Assembly: GCA_000467715.1 (NCBI GenBank)
Contig: AJFK01000360.1
Span: 1 to 27,803 of the forward strand
Length of the DNA: 27,803 bases
Source: Hysterium pulicare CBS 123377
Lineage: Eukaryota; Ascomycota; Dothideomycetes; Hysteriales; Hysteriaceae
Reading direction: 5' to 3'
The notes beneath the pieces were generated by a model. The model did not search any database and was not told where the DNA came from. It was given only the letters and a program-made list of their open reading frames with translations. Each line of letters begins with the position of its first letter. The first letter of the stretch is position 1. The translations under genes and the position numbers were made by a program. This document shows, in pieces, positions 9,784-20,236 of the stretch.

Positions 9784-11012
9784 TCATTGCCAAGGAGAGA
9801 GCAACTCTGGCATATCTTCATCATGGAATTGCCAAGTTGATGGAACGGTAAAAGAGCCCCGGGCTGGACCGTCCGCAGCAGGGTTGGCTTTGAGAGCTTG
9901 GAACTCCGACGGTCTCTCCTCCGGATTCATCTTATAAAGTTCAATAAGGGCCAACTCTCCAAGGTGGCGCTGCAGTATGGTAGCTTTTTCATGGAAGCGG
10001 CAGTCAACGATATAATCGTACTTCATTGCGCAACTATATAACCGGAATCCGCAGATTGCATACGTACGAACTGAAGGGTCGATACGCTTCTTGACAGCCA
10101 CTAAGAAGGCGGCATGCTCTATGACGAAATCGGAAAGATCTGGGGCCGCTATACCTGTGGTATCGAGTTTGATGGTCCATGTGTGTTTGTCGCCAACCTT
10201 GCGGTGCCTACGTGGGGAATTGGGACCCCCCATCATGTCGCTAGAATCAGAAGGATGGAGATTCCTTGTCTTAAAACCCGCGCGTGCGAATTTCCTAAGA
10301 ACGGCGCCAGACTCGTCCGAGAGGGATTTCAACAGAAACGTTTCTTTCCTGAGGAATGTCGATACCGGGAAGATGGAGTAGGCTTTCTTCCATGACATGA
10401 AATTTAACTGACAAGTTGAAATTGCCATGGCGTGGAAAGCGCAAATAGGAGAGACTCGAGTCTCGATGATATTGATGGTAATCATTGAGCAGAACCTCGT
10501 CTCTGCTTTTTGATAAGTGAGAGCCTACAGCCCAAGTTAGTTACTTGAAACATCAACCCTAAGCCTGCCGAACTCACTCGAGACGTGTCCTGCCTGTCTC
10601 CAGTTGCATATCTTGTGACTTTGGCCTGTACATAGCCCTCCTGGTCAATATATTGTGTCACGGCACTGAAATCCAAGCCCGCAGTTACCCAAAGGTTCAG
10701 ACTATGACCTAGCTCATCTTGTACGTCTGAAGTTCGTCTGAAAAATTTCCGGACAAAGGAACCTGTGATCAACGCATTGTGTTTGCCCTGTAACGATCGA
10801 AATTCGCAAGGGTTGTTGAAGAACCTTCGCAATCGAGCATTGACGTTCCATTGTGTCTGTACAACTGTGGAATATAGTGAGTTGAATTCTCTTGAAGCCT
10901 TTCCTAGAGAAATCATGTCCGGAATTTCCAAAAAAGAGCAAATCCGGTGATGAATAGGGTAATATTCATTTGCGTTGAGAATGAGTCCGAGCAAAGGATT
11001 GAGTTCCGCCAT
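9784..11012 (-). CDS. F-box-like/fungal SW(N/K)KAYS-family protein, paralogue B
   Basis: Two exons, complement(join(9784..10524,10578..11012)), with a 53-nt intron (GTGAGT...CTGTAG) encode 391 residues from MAELNPLLG. An in-frame ATG at 11120 would add 36 residues, but paralogue A has no counterpart. Shared blocks with paralogue A include YYPIHHRICSFLEIPDMISL (F-box-like), QWNVNARLRRFFNNP, KHNALITGSF and SWKKAYSIFPVSTFLRKE. The intron lies at the equivalent place and phase (0) in both, so they arose by tandem duplication. The KHNALITGSF block resembles the beginning of a nucleotidyltransferase core (GS followed by a DxD strand), but the strand here reads SLNLWV, without the acidic pair. Function is unknown; proteins of this sort form large families in filamentous ascomycetes. 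Confidence 0.75.
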
Positions 11013-12545
11013 TGCTGTTTCCAAGTTAGGTTGGTGGGTGGCGACGGTTATTGAAAAGTTATTGGAAAAGTACTGGCCGAAAAGAATAAGTCTCCCTATC
11101 TTTATCATGGGCGCTTGCACGGTGAGGTAGCGTTACACGATGTGGAATGAAGTATTTGAGACTGGTTCTTGAGGTGTGCCCGTTAACTTAGAGCGATTTG
11201 CAAACTGAGCCATTCGGCAGTGGCATACGTGAATAACTGAGAAACCACGTTGGGGAAAGGTCCACCGAAAATCAAACTACGATCCAGTCCTGAAGCAACT
11301 GAATCGAAGAGAAAACCCCTCGCGACTAGAAAATGCATTTGAGGCTTGCCGCTGAGCTCAATCATGCTCGTATGCTTCGATACTAGCTACCATTCGGCAT
11401 GCACAACGTCCGGAGCCACAAATTATTTCGGCCACAACTTAACTCGTTACGTCGGATAATGTCTTGAGAGTCTTGAATCCGTGAGTTTAAGCCGTTTATT
11501 TTCCTCCACAGGGAAAAAGTAAGGTCACTTTAGCTCCCAGGGTACCTACCGCTCATGCAGCATCAAATAGGGAATGCTGTAAGGCCCCGAGGCAAAAAGA
11601 TATCAACTGACTGACGCCAATCACTGTCTAGATGCGAAGGAGAGGTTTGCCATAAACGCCGAAAGCCGATGGCAGGCTAGCACTAACAGTCTCGTACTCA
11701 ACAGATCAGTCTTTCAGACCCATTTGAAGAGCTCCATGAAGGTGGCAATTTTCAAACGCCAAACCAGACGATCCTACAGGCTTTGTAGAACGGTATGGAA
11801 GCCCAAGGGTTGCGGAAGTCCGCTGGAAACGCGCGGCGGCAGTGTATTCGTATCGAAGAGCTTTTAGTAACTCGATAGGCCGTCGGATCTCGCCCGTCCC
11901 GGGCTAAAATCTGAGTATGCAATCCCAGACTATGGAGTAGTTGAAAGGCGATCAAACTGGGTTATCTTAAAGGGGAACGAGACTTGTATGGTGAAAGGCT
12001 CAAAGGCGACGTGAAGTGCTTGAAACGCTTGAATGCGAATAGTCAGTAGAATTGTCGTGTTCTTATCGTAAATACAAGGTGTTTGGCAGTCCTCTCTGCA
12101 GATTGTTCTAGATGGCACTGTGCTTGCTCCTTAGATTGAAGGCGAAGCTGTTTGCCAGAAATGATTGTGTTATTGCTAGGTCCAGCATAGATTTGGGGTT
12201 GCTCTATGATCGAGGTCCAACGCGACAGTCCGTGCTCGCTAGCGTGTCATCCTTCCGACCTAGAAAGAATTACTGTACACATTACATCTCACTGAGCCTC
12301 CTTGAATCGAACATTATCTATTCATGAGTTCGCGAGTGAACTCTCAGAGACAGATGTAGCGATTCCACTGAACACATTGGAAGTCCCCCTGTTTGCCAGC
12401 TTACTGCAAGCTCCAACTTATCATCTTAGCGACGTCATAACCGTCTCTGTAAGCTAGTAAAATACAACTTCACTTGTCGAACCTAGCCAAGTTCTGTGCG
12501 ATTCTCACATCTAGGGTTGATTGAGAGCATTTCGTACTGTGCTCG
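11013..12545. other. 1.5-kb region with no recognised gene
   Basis: Read in six frames, this stretch gives only short open frames without known motifs, codon coherence or plausible splice joins. It contains the upstream regions of paralogue B and of malic enzyme. No tRNA, simple repeat or transposon terminus is seen. Confidence 0.5.
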
Positions 12546-14893
12546 ATGCGTCTGGTTCTCACTGACTGCATGCCATCTCGATTGGTTTTTCTAGGGCAAA
12601 GACGAACGCAGTTGAACTCACTCCCAGTATTAGGAACATATTTCCAGCACCTCCGATCCTCCCGCCATTTCCACAACACCAGAACCATGGCTTCTCATCC
12701 AAAAGAAGAGAAGAACCCTAAATTCGGGCACTTGCCTCTCTCTACATCTGGTCCTCAAGATTGCGCCTTGTCGGTAAGCAGCGTTCTGAACGGTCCTGAT
12801 AACGTCCGCTAACTGTGTAAACGTCAGGGCAATGCATTGCTACGAACACCTTACCTCAACAAAGGCTCTGCTTTTCCTAAAGAGGAGCGGCGGATATTCA
12901 AGCTACACGGCCTCCTTCCACCCAACGTTCAAACCCTTGAAGAGCAGGTCGAGCGAGCATACGAGCAGTACCGAAGTCGGCCCAATGATCTGGCAAAGAA
13001 TACATTCATGACTAGTATGAAAGAGCAAAACGAGGTTCTATACTACAAGGTACACCCCTGCCATCTAGCTTGAGTCTCATGGGGCTGACTGAGTTGGTGA
13101 CACCCAGCTCATTCAAGACCATCTCAAGGAGATGTTTTCCATCATTTACACTCCAACAGAAGGGGACGCTATCCAGAACTACTCGAAATTGTTTAGGAGG
13201 CCCGAAGGTTGTTTTCTGAATATTGAAGATCAAGGACGCGTTGAGGACGATTTGGATCAATTTGGCGCTCCTAAGGATATTGATATCATTGTCGTTAGTG
13301 ACGGAGAGCAGGTCAGCAATTGAAGCCTCTCTTGAAGTTGGTCATGCTAAACTTTACATAGATCCTCGGCATTGGTGATCAAGGTATTGGTGCTATCCTC
13401 ATAAGCGTTGCCAAGTTGGTTATCTACTCCTTATGTGCCGGCATACACCCCTCACGCACTTTACCCGTCGTGTTGGATTGTGGGACCAACGTATGGGCTT
13501 TGCTCATCATGAAAATTTCAGCTGATTATCGGGCAGAATAAAGAACTTCTCGAGGACGAATTATACCTAGGGTTAAAACAGCCTCGTGCCACAGGTGACA
13601 AATATGATGCCTTCGTTAGCAAATTTGTAGAAACGTGCAGGAAACGGTATCCGAGAGCGTATATTCACTTCGTCAGTATATCGCACTCAAACATCTAACC
13701 GGTTCTCACCAACTGCATAGGAAGACTTCGGTTTACATAATGCCCGAAGAATCTTAGACAAATACACCCCTCAGGTTGCATGTTTCAACGATGATGTGCA
13801 AGGAACTGGTTGCGTTACTCTCGCAGCAATAATGACTGCCCTCAAGATCAGTGGCGTTAAATGGGAAGACGCAAGATTCGTCATGTTCGGAGCTGGCACA
13901 GCTGGCACAGGTATCGCGGATCAACTCAAAGATACTATCTCGCTTCAGACAAGCAAGTCCAAAAAGGAAGCAGGTCATCAAATATGGTTAGTTTTTCTAA
14001 ACATGCCTCCAGATTAAGACAAGCATTTGTGACACTGATATTAGGTGCGTCGACAAGCCGGGACTTTTATTGAAGTCCAAGAAAGACCAGCTCACACCAG
14101 CTCAATTTCCATACGCGCGTGACGATAGCGAATGGCAAGAGAAGGACCATAACAATTTACTAGGTGTAGTAAAAGAAGTCAAACCCCATGTTTTGATCGG
14201 TACTTCTACCAAGCCGGGTGCTTTTACCAAAGAAGTCGTTCAAGAGATGGCGAAGCATGTGGATCGCCCCATCATATTTCCCCTGAGCAACCCTACTAGA
14301 CTACATGAAGCGAAGCCGCAAGATCTGTATGATTGGACCAAGGGCAAAGCTTTGATTGCCACAGGGTCGCCATTTCCACCTGTCGAGTACGATGGCAAGA
14401 AATATGAAGTCGGTAAGTGATCGAACCGCTGGTTAGCATGAATTGCTCTAGCTACCTAGGTATTAACTTTGGCTCACATTCATCAGCTGAGTGTAACAAT
14501 TCTGTCACTTTCCCCGGTATCGGATTGGGCGCCATCCTTAGTCGAACCCGCCTTTTACCTCCATCCCTTCTAGTCGCCGCAGTCGCAGCTTTAGCATCTA
14601 CAGCACCTGCTCTAAAAGATGAAAGTGCCGGACTCCTACCGGACGTGACCGATGTACGTGAAGTCAGCGTGAAGATTGCCACAGCCGTTATCAAAGCTTC
14701 GATCAAAGAAAACCTGAATCAAGAGAAGAATATCCCAGAGAACGATGCAGAATTGGAAGAGTGGATCCGAGAACAAATGTGGGATGCGCGATATCGACCG
14801 TTGAAGCCTGTGAAAGAAGCCGACGCAACCGCACACGCGAAGGGCGAGGCTGGTACCGGTACTGTCCGACGTAAGGCAACATATAGGTCATAG
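12546..14893 (+). CDS. MAE1: NAD(P)-dependent malic enzyme, probably mitochondrial
   Basis: Eight exons, join(12546..12773,12828..13049,13108..13311,13362..13490,13537..13671,13721..13986,14045..14412,14487..14893), give 652 residues. The enzyme converts malate to pyruvate and CO2 with reduction of NAD(P). Visible landmarks are [10 protein letters not shown] with the active-site Tyr, [11 protein letters not shown], the metal ligands in HFEDF (E307, D308) and [10 protein letters not shown], the Rossmann loop [11 protein letters not shown] (363-370), and [15 protein letters not shown]. All joins keep frame and place introns between conserved residues. Two donors (13312, 13672) are GTCAGY rather than GTANGT. 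The N-terminus is Arg-rich and poor in acids, fitting a mitochondrial presequence, with an alternative start at the ATG of MPSRLVF. The cofactor preference (NAD versus NADP) cannot be read with confidence. Confidence 0.93.
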
Positions 14894-15451
14894 GTGACGA
14901 CTATCTATCGATTGACGCGGATTCACGTCAACACTTCTTTATCATCATTTCATCATAACTCGAGTATTTGTAAGATTGGCGTCGAGCTAAACTCCGTTTT
15001 ATCAGATTCTCCTTGTTTCTGGCATTTCCTTTGAGTTTGTAGAAATGTTTGGAACCAGGCTTCGGTTCGTATGTTCGTGATGCAGTCAAAAGATATTTCA
15101 GAAAGCTTCAGTGCTCCACACTAGTGACAGAAGGTTGACGAATATCAATGTATTGACGCCTATATAATCCGGTAAGCCTTGCGCATAACTGGAAGATTAG
15201 GAATTTTACCTCGGAATCCAACTACTTTTAGTGGTCCATTACGACAAACAGATCTCACAATGGTTCAAAATATGGTCCTCTGACGACAAGCAAGACCGTT
15301 AGTGCCTAAAAGCCACTGGTCGCCCTTTTCCCGTCATCTCTTTAAATCTGGATTTCATCGCAGCTCCGTGTGAGCTTAGACCTCCTCTTTTGCCTTGAAC
15401 GAATTCCTCCGACTGTACCCACTCCCTTTACGACAGACCACTTCCAACATA
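14894..15451. other. Intergenic region upstream of the secreted protein gene
   Basis: About 0.56 kb containing the malic-enzyme 3' end and the promoter and 5' UTR of the next gene. An in-frame TTG at 15395 lies upstream of the chosen ATG but is not a credible start. Nothing else is recognised. Confidence 0.5.
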
Positions 15452-16765
15452 ATGGCACCCAAACGAAACATCTTCGCGATGGGCTTTGTAGCCTCTATCC
15501 TCGCTCTTTCCACCCTTACTGTCGCCCAGATATCTCAGAACGATCCAACCGTCAGTGAATCAGTAACGACAGGAGATTCTTTCCTCAGGGTTACAACGGG
15601 GTCTCCGAGCGACAATGGAGTCGGAGCTTGGGATACGCGCCAGCTCCCCGCTGTTGGCAGTGCTTCCAAAATGGACGCGACTACCGAGGATGGACACCCT
15701 GTTCACCTTGGTAAGCTCATGTCTGAACTCGCTGCGAGAGCAGAGATAGACCGCGAAGAAGATCGTGCTGCCGCACGAGTCGAGCAATTTCTCATCTGGG
15801 AGAGGAAAAGAGCTAATCTCCTCAAGAGAGATGGCATTGAGACCGAGCCGTCCGCCATCATGAAGATGTACTTGCGGGAAGTTGCGAGGAGAGATGGAGT
15901 CGTTCCAGAGCCCAGCTCCAACGCTTCCTCAGTTGCCTCAGCTACCGACTCTCCCACAGCTGCCGACCTCCCCTCCACCGAAGACAGCAATGATAAGGGT
16001 GATAAAAGAAATGACGACGACAAGAGGGCTACCACTACGGAAGTAGATGCTGCATCTTCCCAGACGGTTACGAATACAAACAGTACTCTTTCTGTGAACC
16101 ATCCCCTTATACGCTCTGCTTCCCCGCCATCTGCCGCAGGTATCTCTGAAGAAGACATTCGAGCATTTTTCAAGCGAAGCTTTTTCGGTCAGACAGACAG
16201 TCCGTCCACGAGCGAAGACCCCGATAAGGTAGCTTGCTGGAGAATCTGGAAACACTTCGATGTAGAAACTGGACCGAAACTGATAAATCATCCCGAAGAT
16301 ACCGGAAGGGTACCGTACAGGTGTTGGCTTCCAGAGGAAATAGGCGGCGAACGCAGGAAGAGGGATCTTGTGGATAGAACACATACATATCTTACATATG
16401 TTCCAGAAGTTCCAAAGCTCAGCGATGTAAAGCGCAACTACCCCGCTGCTACCGGGACTGTTAACGGACCACCCCCCGCGGCGCCCAAGTTCGAGATCAC
16501 ACCTAAAGTTATAATCCATCCCTTGGCATCTTCTACGTCTAAGACCTCCCTCGCCCCCACACTCACGCCGATGCCAAAGCCCGAGCATGGCTGCATGAGC
16601 GACAATTGCGAGGTGGGCAAGCCGAAGTGTTTCCCTGGGCACTGTAAGCCGCCGCCTATCGACTGCGCGGGTACAAAGAAACCGCAGTGCGAGATGATGC
16701 CTGCGCATGAGCATCCGGAGCATATTTGTCATACATACTGTCTCCAGTATATGGCGGGTGTTTAG
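15452..16765 (+). CDS. Secreted protein with multiple dibasic (kexin-like) sites and Cys-rich tail
   Basis: Single exon of 437 residues from the ATG at 15452. An N-terminal signal peptide ends near LSTLTVAQ. I do not recognise a domain. The middle is Ser/Thr/Asp-rich and probably disordered. Dibasic pairs occur near residues 125 (KR-DGIETEPS), 146 (RR-DGVVPEPS), 185 (KR-NDDD), 191 (KR-ATTT), 241 (KR-SFFGQ), 303 (KR-DLVD) and 327 (KR-NYPA). All would be accessible to a Golgi kexin-type protease. Two of the sites precede similar peptides (DG[IV]xxEPS). The last ~55 residues from 381 hold eight cysteines in short CxxxxC/CxxxxxxC spacings, which suggests disulfide bonding outside the cell. Alternatives are a cell-wall protein, a secreted effector-like protein or a peptide precursor. 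Confidence 0.75.
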   Translation: MAPKRNIFAMGFVASILALSTLTVAQISQNDPTVSESVTTGDSFLRVTTGSPSDNGVGAWDTRQLPAVGSASKMDATTEDGHPVHLGKLMSELAARAEIDREEDRAAARVEQFLIWERKRANLLKRDGIETEPSAIMKMYLREVARRDGVVPEPSSNASSVASATDSPTAADLPSTEDSNDKGDKRNDDDKRATTTEVDAASSQTVTNTNSTLSVNHPLIRSASPPSAAGISEEDIRAFFKRSFFGQTDSPSTSEDPDKVACWRIWKHFDVETGPKLINHPEDTGRVPYRCWLPEEIGGERRKRDLVDRTHTYLTYVPEVPKLSDVKRNYPAATGTVNGPPPAAPKFEITPKVIIHPLASSTSKTSLAPTLTPMPKPEHGCMSDNCEVGKPKCFPGHCKPPPIDCAGTKKPQCEMMPAHEHPEHICHTYCLQYMAGV

Positions 16766-17399
16766 GGGTGGAGGAAAGGGGGTGAGAAGAAAGCAGCAGT
16801 GGCGATGCGAAGGTGTTGGAGGGGCTAGGTTGAGTGGTGTATGATCGATCGTTTATGTAGTATCGTGGTAATATGTTGGGTCATTGTTTTCCTAATATCT
16901 TTCAAAATGTCTCTGTAGTAAGTGATGTGATGCTGCCTTGCCCTCTTGCCTCCGCTGCCTCCGTTTGTATTTCCAGCTGGAGATATGGTCGTGTTTCCTT
17001 TGTCAGCGCATTCCGGTCGCATCCCTCGTCTTTAGGCTTTCAATTTCCTAAGTAATTTGTTTGAAAAGTCTGGAATCTACCTTTTCTGACCCCGACGAAC
17101 CTCAATTCACTGAATGACTCCTCAGCCACGTGATATCCCTCCTGATTGCTCCTGCGCCATTTTACCGGGGTGACACAAACAAGTTCATGATCAAACTACT
17201 AACCAAATGACGGGCCCCTGACGATCCGAAGGACTTTCACTTCTAGAAGCTCACCGCCTGCCTGTTTGACTCGAGTAAACTAAATTTCAATACTACCCTC
17301 CAAGCCTCATCCACCTCACCAGAGTACACTCCGACCTCAATCAACTTCAACAAGTTCAACAACACCTCCTAGATTGACGTCAAGAAACGATCAACCAAG
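16766..17399. other. Intergenic region upstream of the Pro/Gly-rich gene
   Basis: Contains the 3' flank of the secreted protein gene and the promoter of the next gene. A CACGTGA element lies at 17127-17133. The last ~80 bases are CAA/CTC-rich, as expected for a fungal 5' UTR. No gene or repeat is seen. Confidence 0.5.
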
Positions 17400-18578
17400 A
17401 TGACGGACAACATTAAGGCGGCCTGGCTCGACAGCGAGCTTCAGCCGTTTGTGCAGCGAGCCTTTTCGCACAGCTACCCAGCCGACTACCGATTCACAGA
17501 GCACTTCGACAACGCTTATGGAAATCTTCGACTCATGGTAAGCTCCTGTTACTCTTCTCTTCCTATATCCTTTGCCTCCGCTTCGATCTGAGACTGATTC
17601 TAAAAACAGGAGTACTTCAATGCTCATCCCGAGCAAGCCTTGAGTAACCTGCATCGCGCGGTTATGAATCCAGGTCCTGATACGCCGGAGCCGTACAAGA
17701 GTCTCATAGCGCAGAATCCAGACGTACTCATCTTCCTTTGCTTGTACCTCTATACTCAAAAGGGAGCCTTTCCGCTCATGAGCCGGCCTGCTCCACCTGG
17801 CAACCCTCAGCAGCCTGCTACCAGCCCAAATCGAGGTCCTCCCGGTCAGCCTCCCATGCATATGCCAACTGAAGCCCCTCAGCAAGGTGGCTTTGGCCCG
17901 CCAGCTCAACCCAGGAACCTCTCAGCTCCTTGGCGTGGAGGCGGCAGAGGACACCCCGCGACTCTTCCCAGCGCTCCCAGAGCTCAACCGCCCTCTGCAT
18001 CCGGCTGGAACCTTGCGTTCCCTATGGGTCCGCCAGGTGCTCCAAGGGGCGGAGGAAGTCCTCCATTTCCCCGACCGACTTCACCACTGAGGCCGATTGG
18101 TATGCATCCGGGACAAATTTCGCCAACTCCAGCGCCGAGGAGGGGTGGAAGCGGAAGGGGTGCAAGCTCTATGGCAGGACCTGCACATGCTGGCGCCAGC
18201 TACATGCTTCCTATTGGAGGCCCGAACCCAGCCTCTGCTGCACAGTCTAGCGGCTACACGCTTCCTGCCGGCGGCCCAAATCCGGCCTCTGGTCCACAAA
18301 CTAGTGGCTACACCTTTCCGCAAGGTCTTCCGCCTCTACCTCTAGGACGACCCATGACAGAACACGAGAAGGGTGAACAGCTCAACCGTGCTATCCTCTT
18401 CAACCTCAAGGTTAAGAGAGAGTGCGCCACAGATGTCCATAACCTTGCGCAGGGTCTCATGATTGAGGTTGGCAGGCGCGACATCAGTGGCCGAGAGGCT
18501 CTTGAGCGACTATCGCAGCTGTTCAGAAGCGTGAATAGGGAGGACTTGGTTGGGGAGGTGAGGCAATTCCTGGGATAG
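17400..18578 (+). CDS. Pro/Gly-rich protein of unknown function
   Basis: Two exons, join(17400..17537,17610..18578), with a 72-nt intron, give 368 residues. The N-terminal ~115 residues are a compact, mostly helical region (QPFVQRAFSHSYPADYRFTE ... NPDVLIFLCLYLYTQKG). The middle ~190 residues are Pro/Gly/Ala-rich with several RGGG/RRGG motifs of the kind that mediate RNA or protein contacts and arginine methylation. It includes an imperfect 18-residue tandem repeat. The C-terminal ~75 residues are charged and helical (EQLNRAILFNLKVKRECATD ... EDLVGEVRQFLG). This organisation suggests a scaffold or RNA-associated protein with two folded ends and a disordered linker. No family is recognised. 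The gene is convergent with the GNAT pseudogene. Confidence 0.8.
18201..18326 (+). repeat. Imperfect 54-bp in-frame tandem repeat
   Basis: Inside the Pro/Gly-rich gene, two 18-codon units (18201-18254 and 18255-18308) and the start of a third encode Y(M/T)LP(I/A)GGPNPAS(A/G)(A/P)Q(S/T)SG. The unit length preserves frame, so copy number could vary without breaking the protein. Confidence 0.8.
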
Positions 18579-18890
18579 GCGAAGGGTGATTAGAGATTGA
18601 GGAAGGGTGAACGGGACCTGAGGGTAAGGGTAAGGGAGATAGGCTGGCTTGCGACGGAGAGATAAAAGAATCTTGAAAAAAAAAAGAAAAACAATAGGGG
18701 TATGATGATTTTTACAAGATATAGGAGACTAGGTAAAGGCACTGCAGCATACCCAACGAAGGTTGGAGTCTGCCAAAGGCCTAGGAGGCTTCTTCCGAAG
18801 TCTAATGTACCTAGATGCATGGGAATGGATATCTCAACTCAGAAAATATGAATCACTGGATTTCAAACAATACAGCTCCATAAACACTAT
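18579..18890. other. Short convergent intergenic region
   Basis: About 0.3 kb shared by the 3' ends of the Pro/Gly-rich gene and the GNAT pseudogene. An A-rich run occurs at about 18676-18692. Nothing else is seen. Confidence 0.5.
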
Positions 18891-19665
18891 CTATGTGGCG
18901 GGTGGATCTCGCCACAGTGTCGTATGATCCCTCACAACCTCTCCATCACCATATATGTCAACTGGAATCGTTCCAATAACCGTGAACCCTTCTTTCGCAA
19001 ACATCGGCAAAGAAGCAGGCCTCGCACCGACCCATGTTGGACCACCATACTCATCTGCAACCTCATTGCAATAGCGAGTAAGTTTCGTACCAAAGCCTCG
19101 TCGTTGATAATGAGGATGAACTAATGTCCCTCGTCGATCTATAGAACGGTAAGCGGAAAAGCTCATTTCACCCTGAAATGAATTCGCAAAATGTGTACTT
19201 ACGGAAGTGCTTTTCATGGTCGTAGCCATATTCTTTCGACGCGGGCAACAACCTACCAAAGAAGATCTCGCCTAAACATTGATCTATACCTGGGACTGGT
19301 GGGACTAGAGATTGTTTCTCGGTTTCTGGTTCAGAAGGCCGGGGTTCGCTCTGTGCTTGAGGCCAGAGCAGGTTTGTCCAGGCTACCACCTTTCTGTTAC
19401 GACTTGTCAGTGATACTCCCTGGAACGTTGTTAGCTGCCGGAACTTTAATACTTACCCAGTCAAAAGTTCGACAATCTTGAAGGGTTTGTTCCCCAATTG
19501 CTCGAATCTTCGGTGCAGCTGCGGGTAGACGGCTGCATGATGATCCTCATATTTCGTGTTTTCCATCATGGGCTTCTAGAGAGGATCTTCAGCGAATGCT
19601 AATTGCATGATATCTGTCATGGCATTGGCATCGGAGGGGACCGCTTCAGCGAGTTCGAAATCCAT
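18891..19665 (-). pseudogene. GNAT-family N-acetyltransferase gene interrupted by an in-frame TAG
   Basis: Three exons, complement(join(18891..19138,19203..19393,19457..19665)), would encode 215 residues. Codon 30 (19576-19578) is TAG, and the frame continues as KPMMENTKYEDHHAAVYPQL. The context AEDP-L-stop-K resembles the common GNAT segment in which an aromatic residue follows DP(L/F), so TGG to TAG is the likely change. The downstream parts are intact: GKVVAWTNLLWP, then the acetyl-CoA-binding motif A as HPHYQRRGFGTKL, then GARPASLPMFAKEGFTVIGT. GNAT enzymes transfer acetyl groups from acetyl-CoA to amines; the substrate here is unknown. Initiation at the Met pair just after the stop could give a product of about 182 residues, so the gene may not be entirely dead. 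Confidence 0.75.
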
Positions 19666-20236
19666 ATTTGCGCGTTCGATGGAGAACTGATGAGAGAGAC
19701 ATGAAGCCTCTTCTTATACATTTCTAGAAGACAAGTGCCGCATCAGTGGTTGATTCCATACTATGCTTCTTTGGGCATGTCGAGGTCAGCTTCATCGTCA
19801 GCGTTAGTTAGGCCTTGAAAAAGAGTTTGGTTAAGCTCAACCACGCGTAAGCGGTGATTATGTTTAAAGCTCTCATTTATGGTTGATTTCATTGAATTTA
19901 ATTAGGCCTCGTCCGAGATGCATTAATTTGATTTCAGCGAGACCGCCGAAAACGTCGAAGTAAGCGAGGCAACCATTGTAACTCTTCGATACGGAAGAAT
20001 CATTACTTTTGATAAGGTCTCGTAGTCCAGAATGATGAAAGTTCCGCGATTAGAAAACTGGGCGGAAGAACTAGCTCCGAGGTAAATCTTGGCATCGGTC
20101 AATCCTTTCTCCGCATCAAAGATTAAGCGAGCAAGCCCACCAAATTCGACATCTCGAAAGAAGCTCAACTTCAACTCGCTCGATATCGACTCCCACGCCT
20201 CCTACAACTCCAAGATTCTTTTTCACAACCGCAATC
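19666..20236. other. Divergent intergenic region containing repeat copy B
   Basis: Lies between the GNAT pseudogene (-) and RPS19 (+), so it should hold both promoters. The repeat at 19817-19893 occupies its middle. No coding sequence is recognised. Confidence 0.5.
19817..19893 (-). repeat. Dispersed repeat, copy B (inverted relative to 1-77)
   Basis: Its reverse complement matches the first 77 bases of the window with about nine mismatches. The central 26-base block 19831-19856 is identical to 38-63 reversed. Similarity fades beyond 19817 towards lower coordinates. On the other side, the window edge of copy A prevents comparison past 19893. Confidence 0.85.

Noticed and set aside
11752-11955. 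Possible transposase fragment in the 11-12.5 kb gap
   Set aside because: No DDE-type motif, terminal repeats or coherent frame could be found on either strand.
15938-16732. 264-residue minus-strand open frame
   Set aside because: Antisense to the secreted protein gene, with composition of a shadow frame and no motifs.
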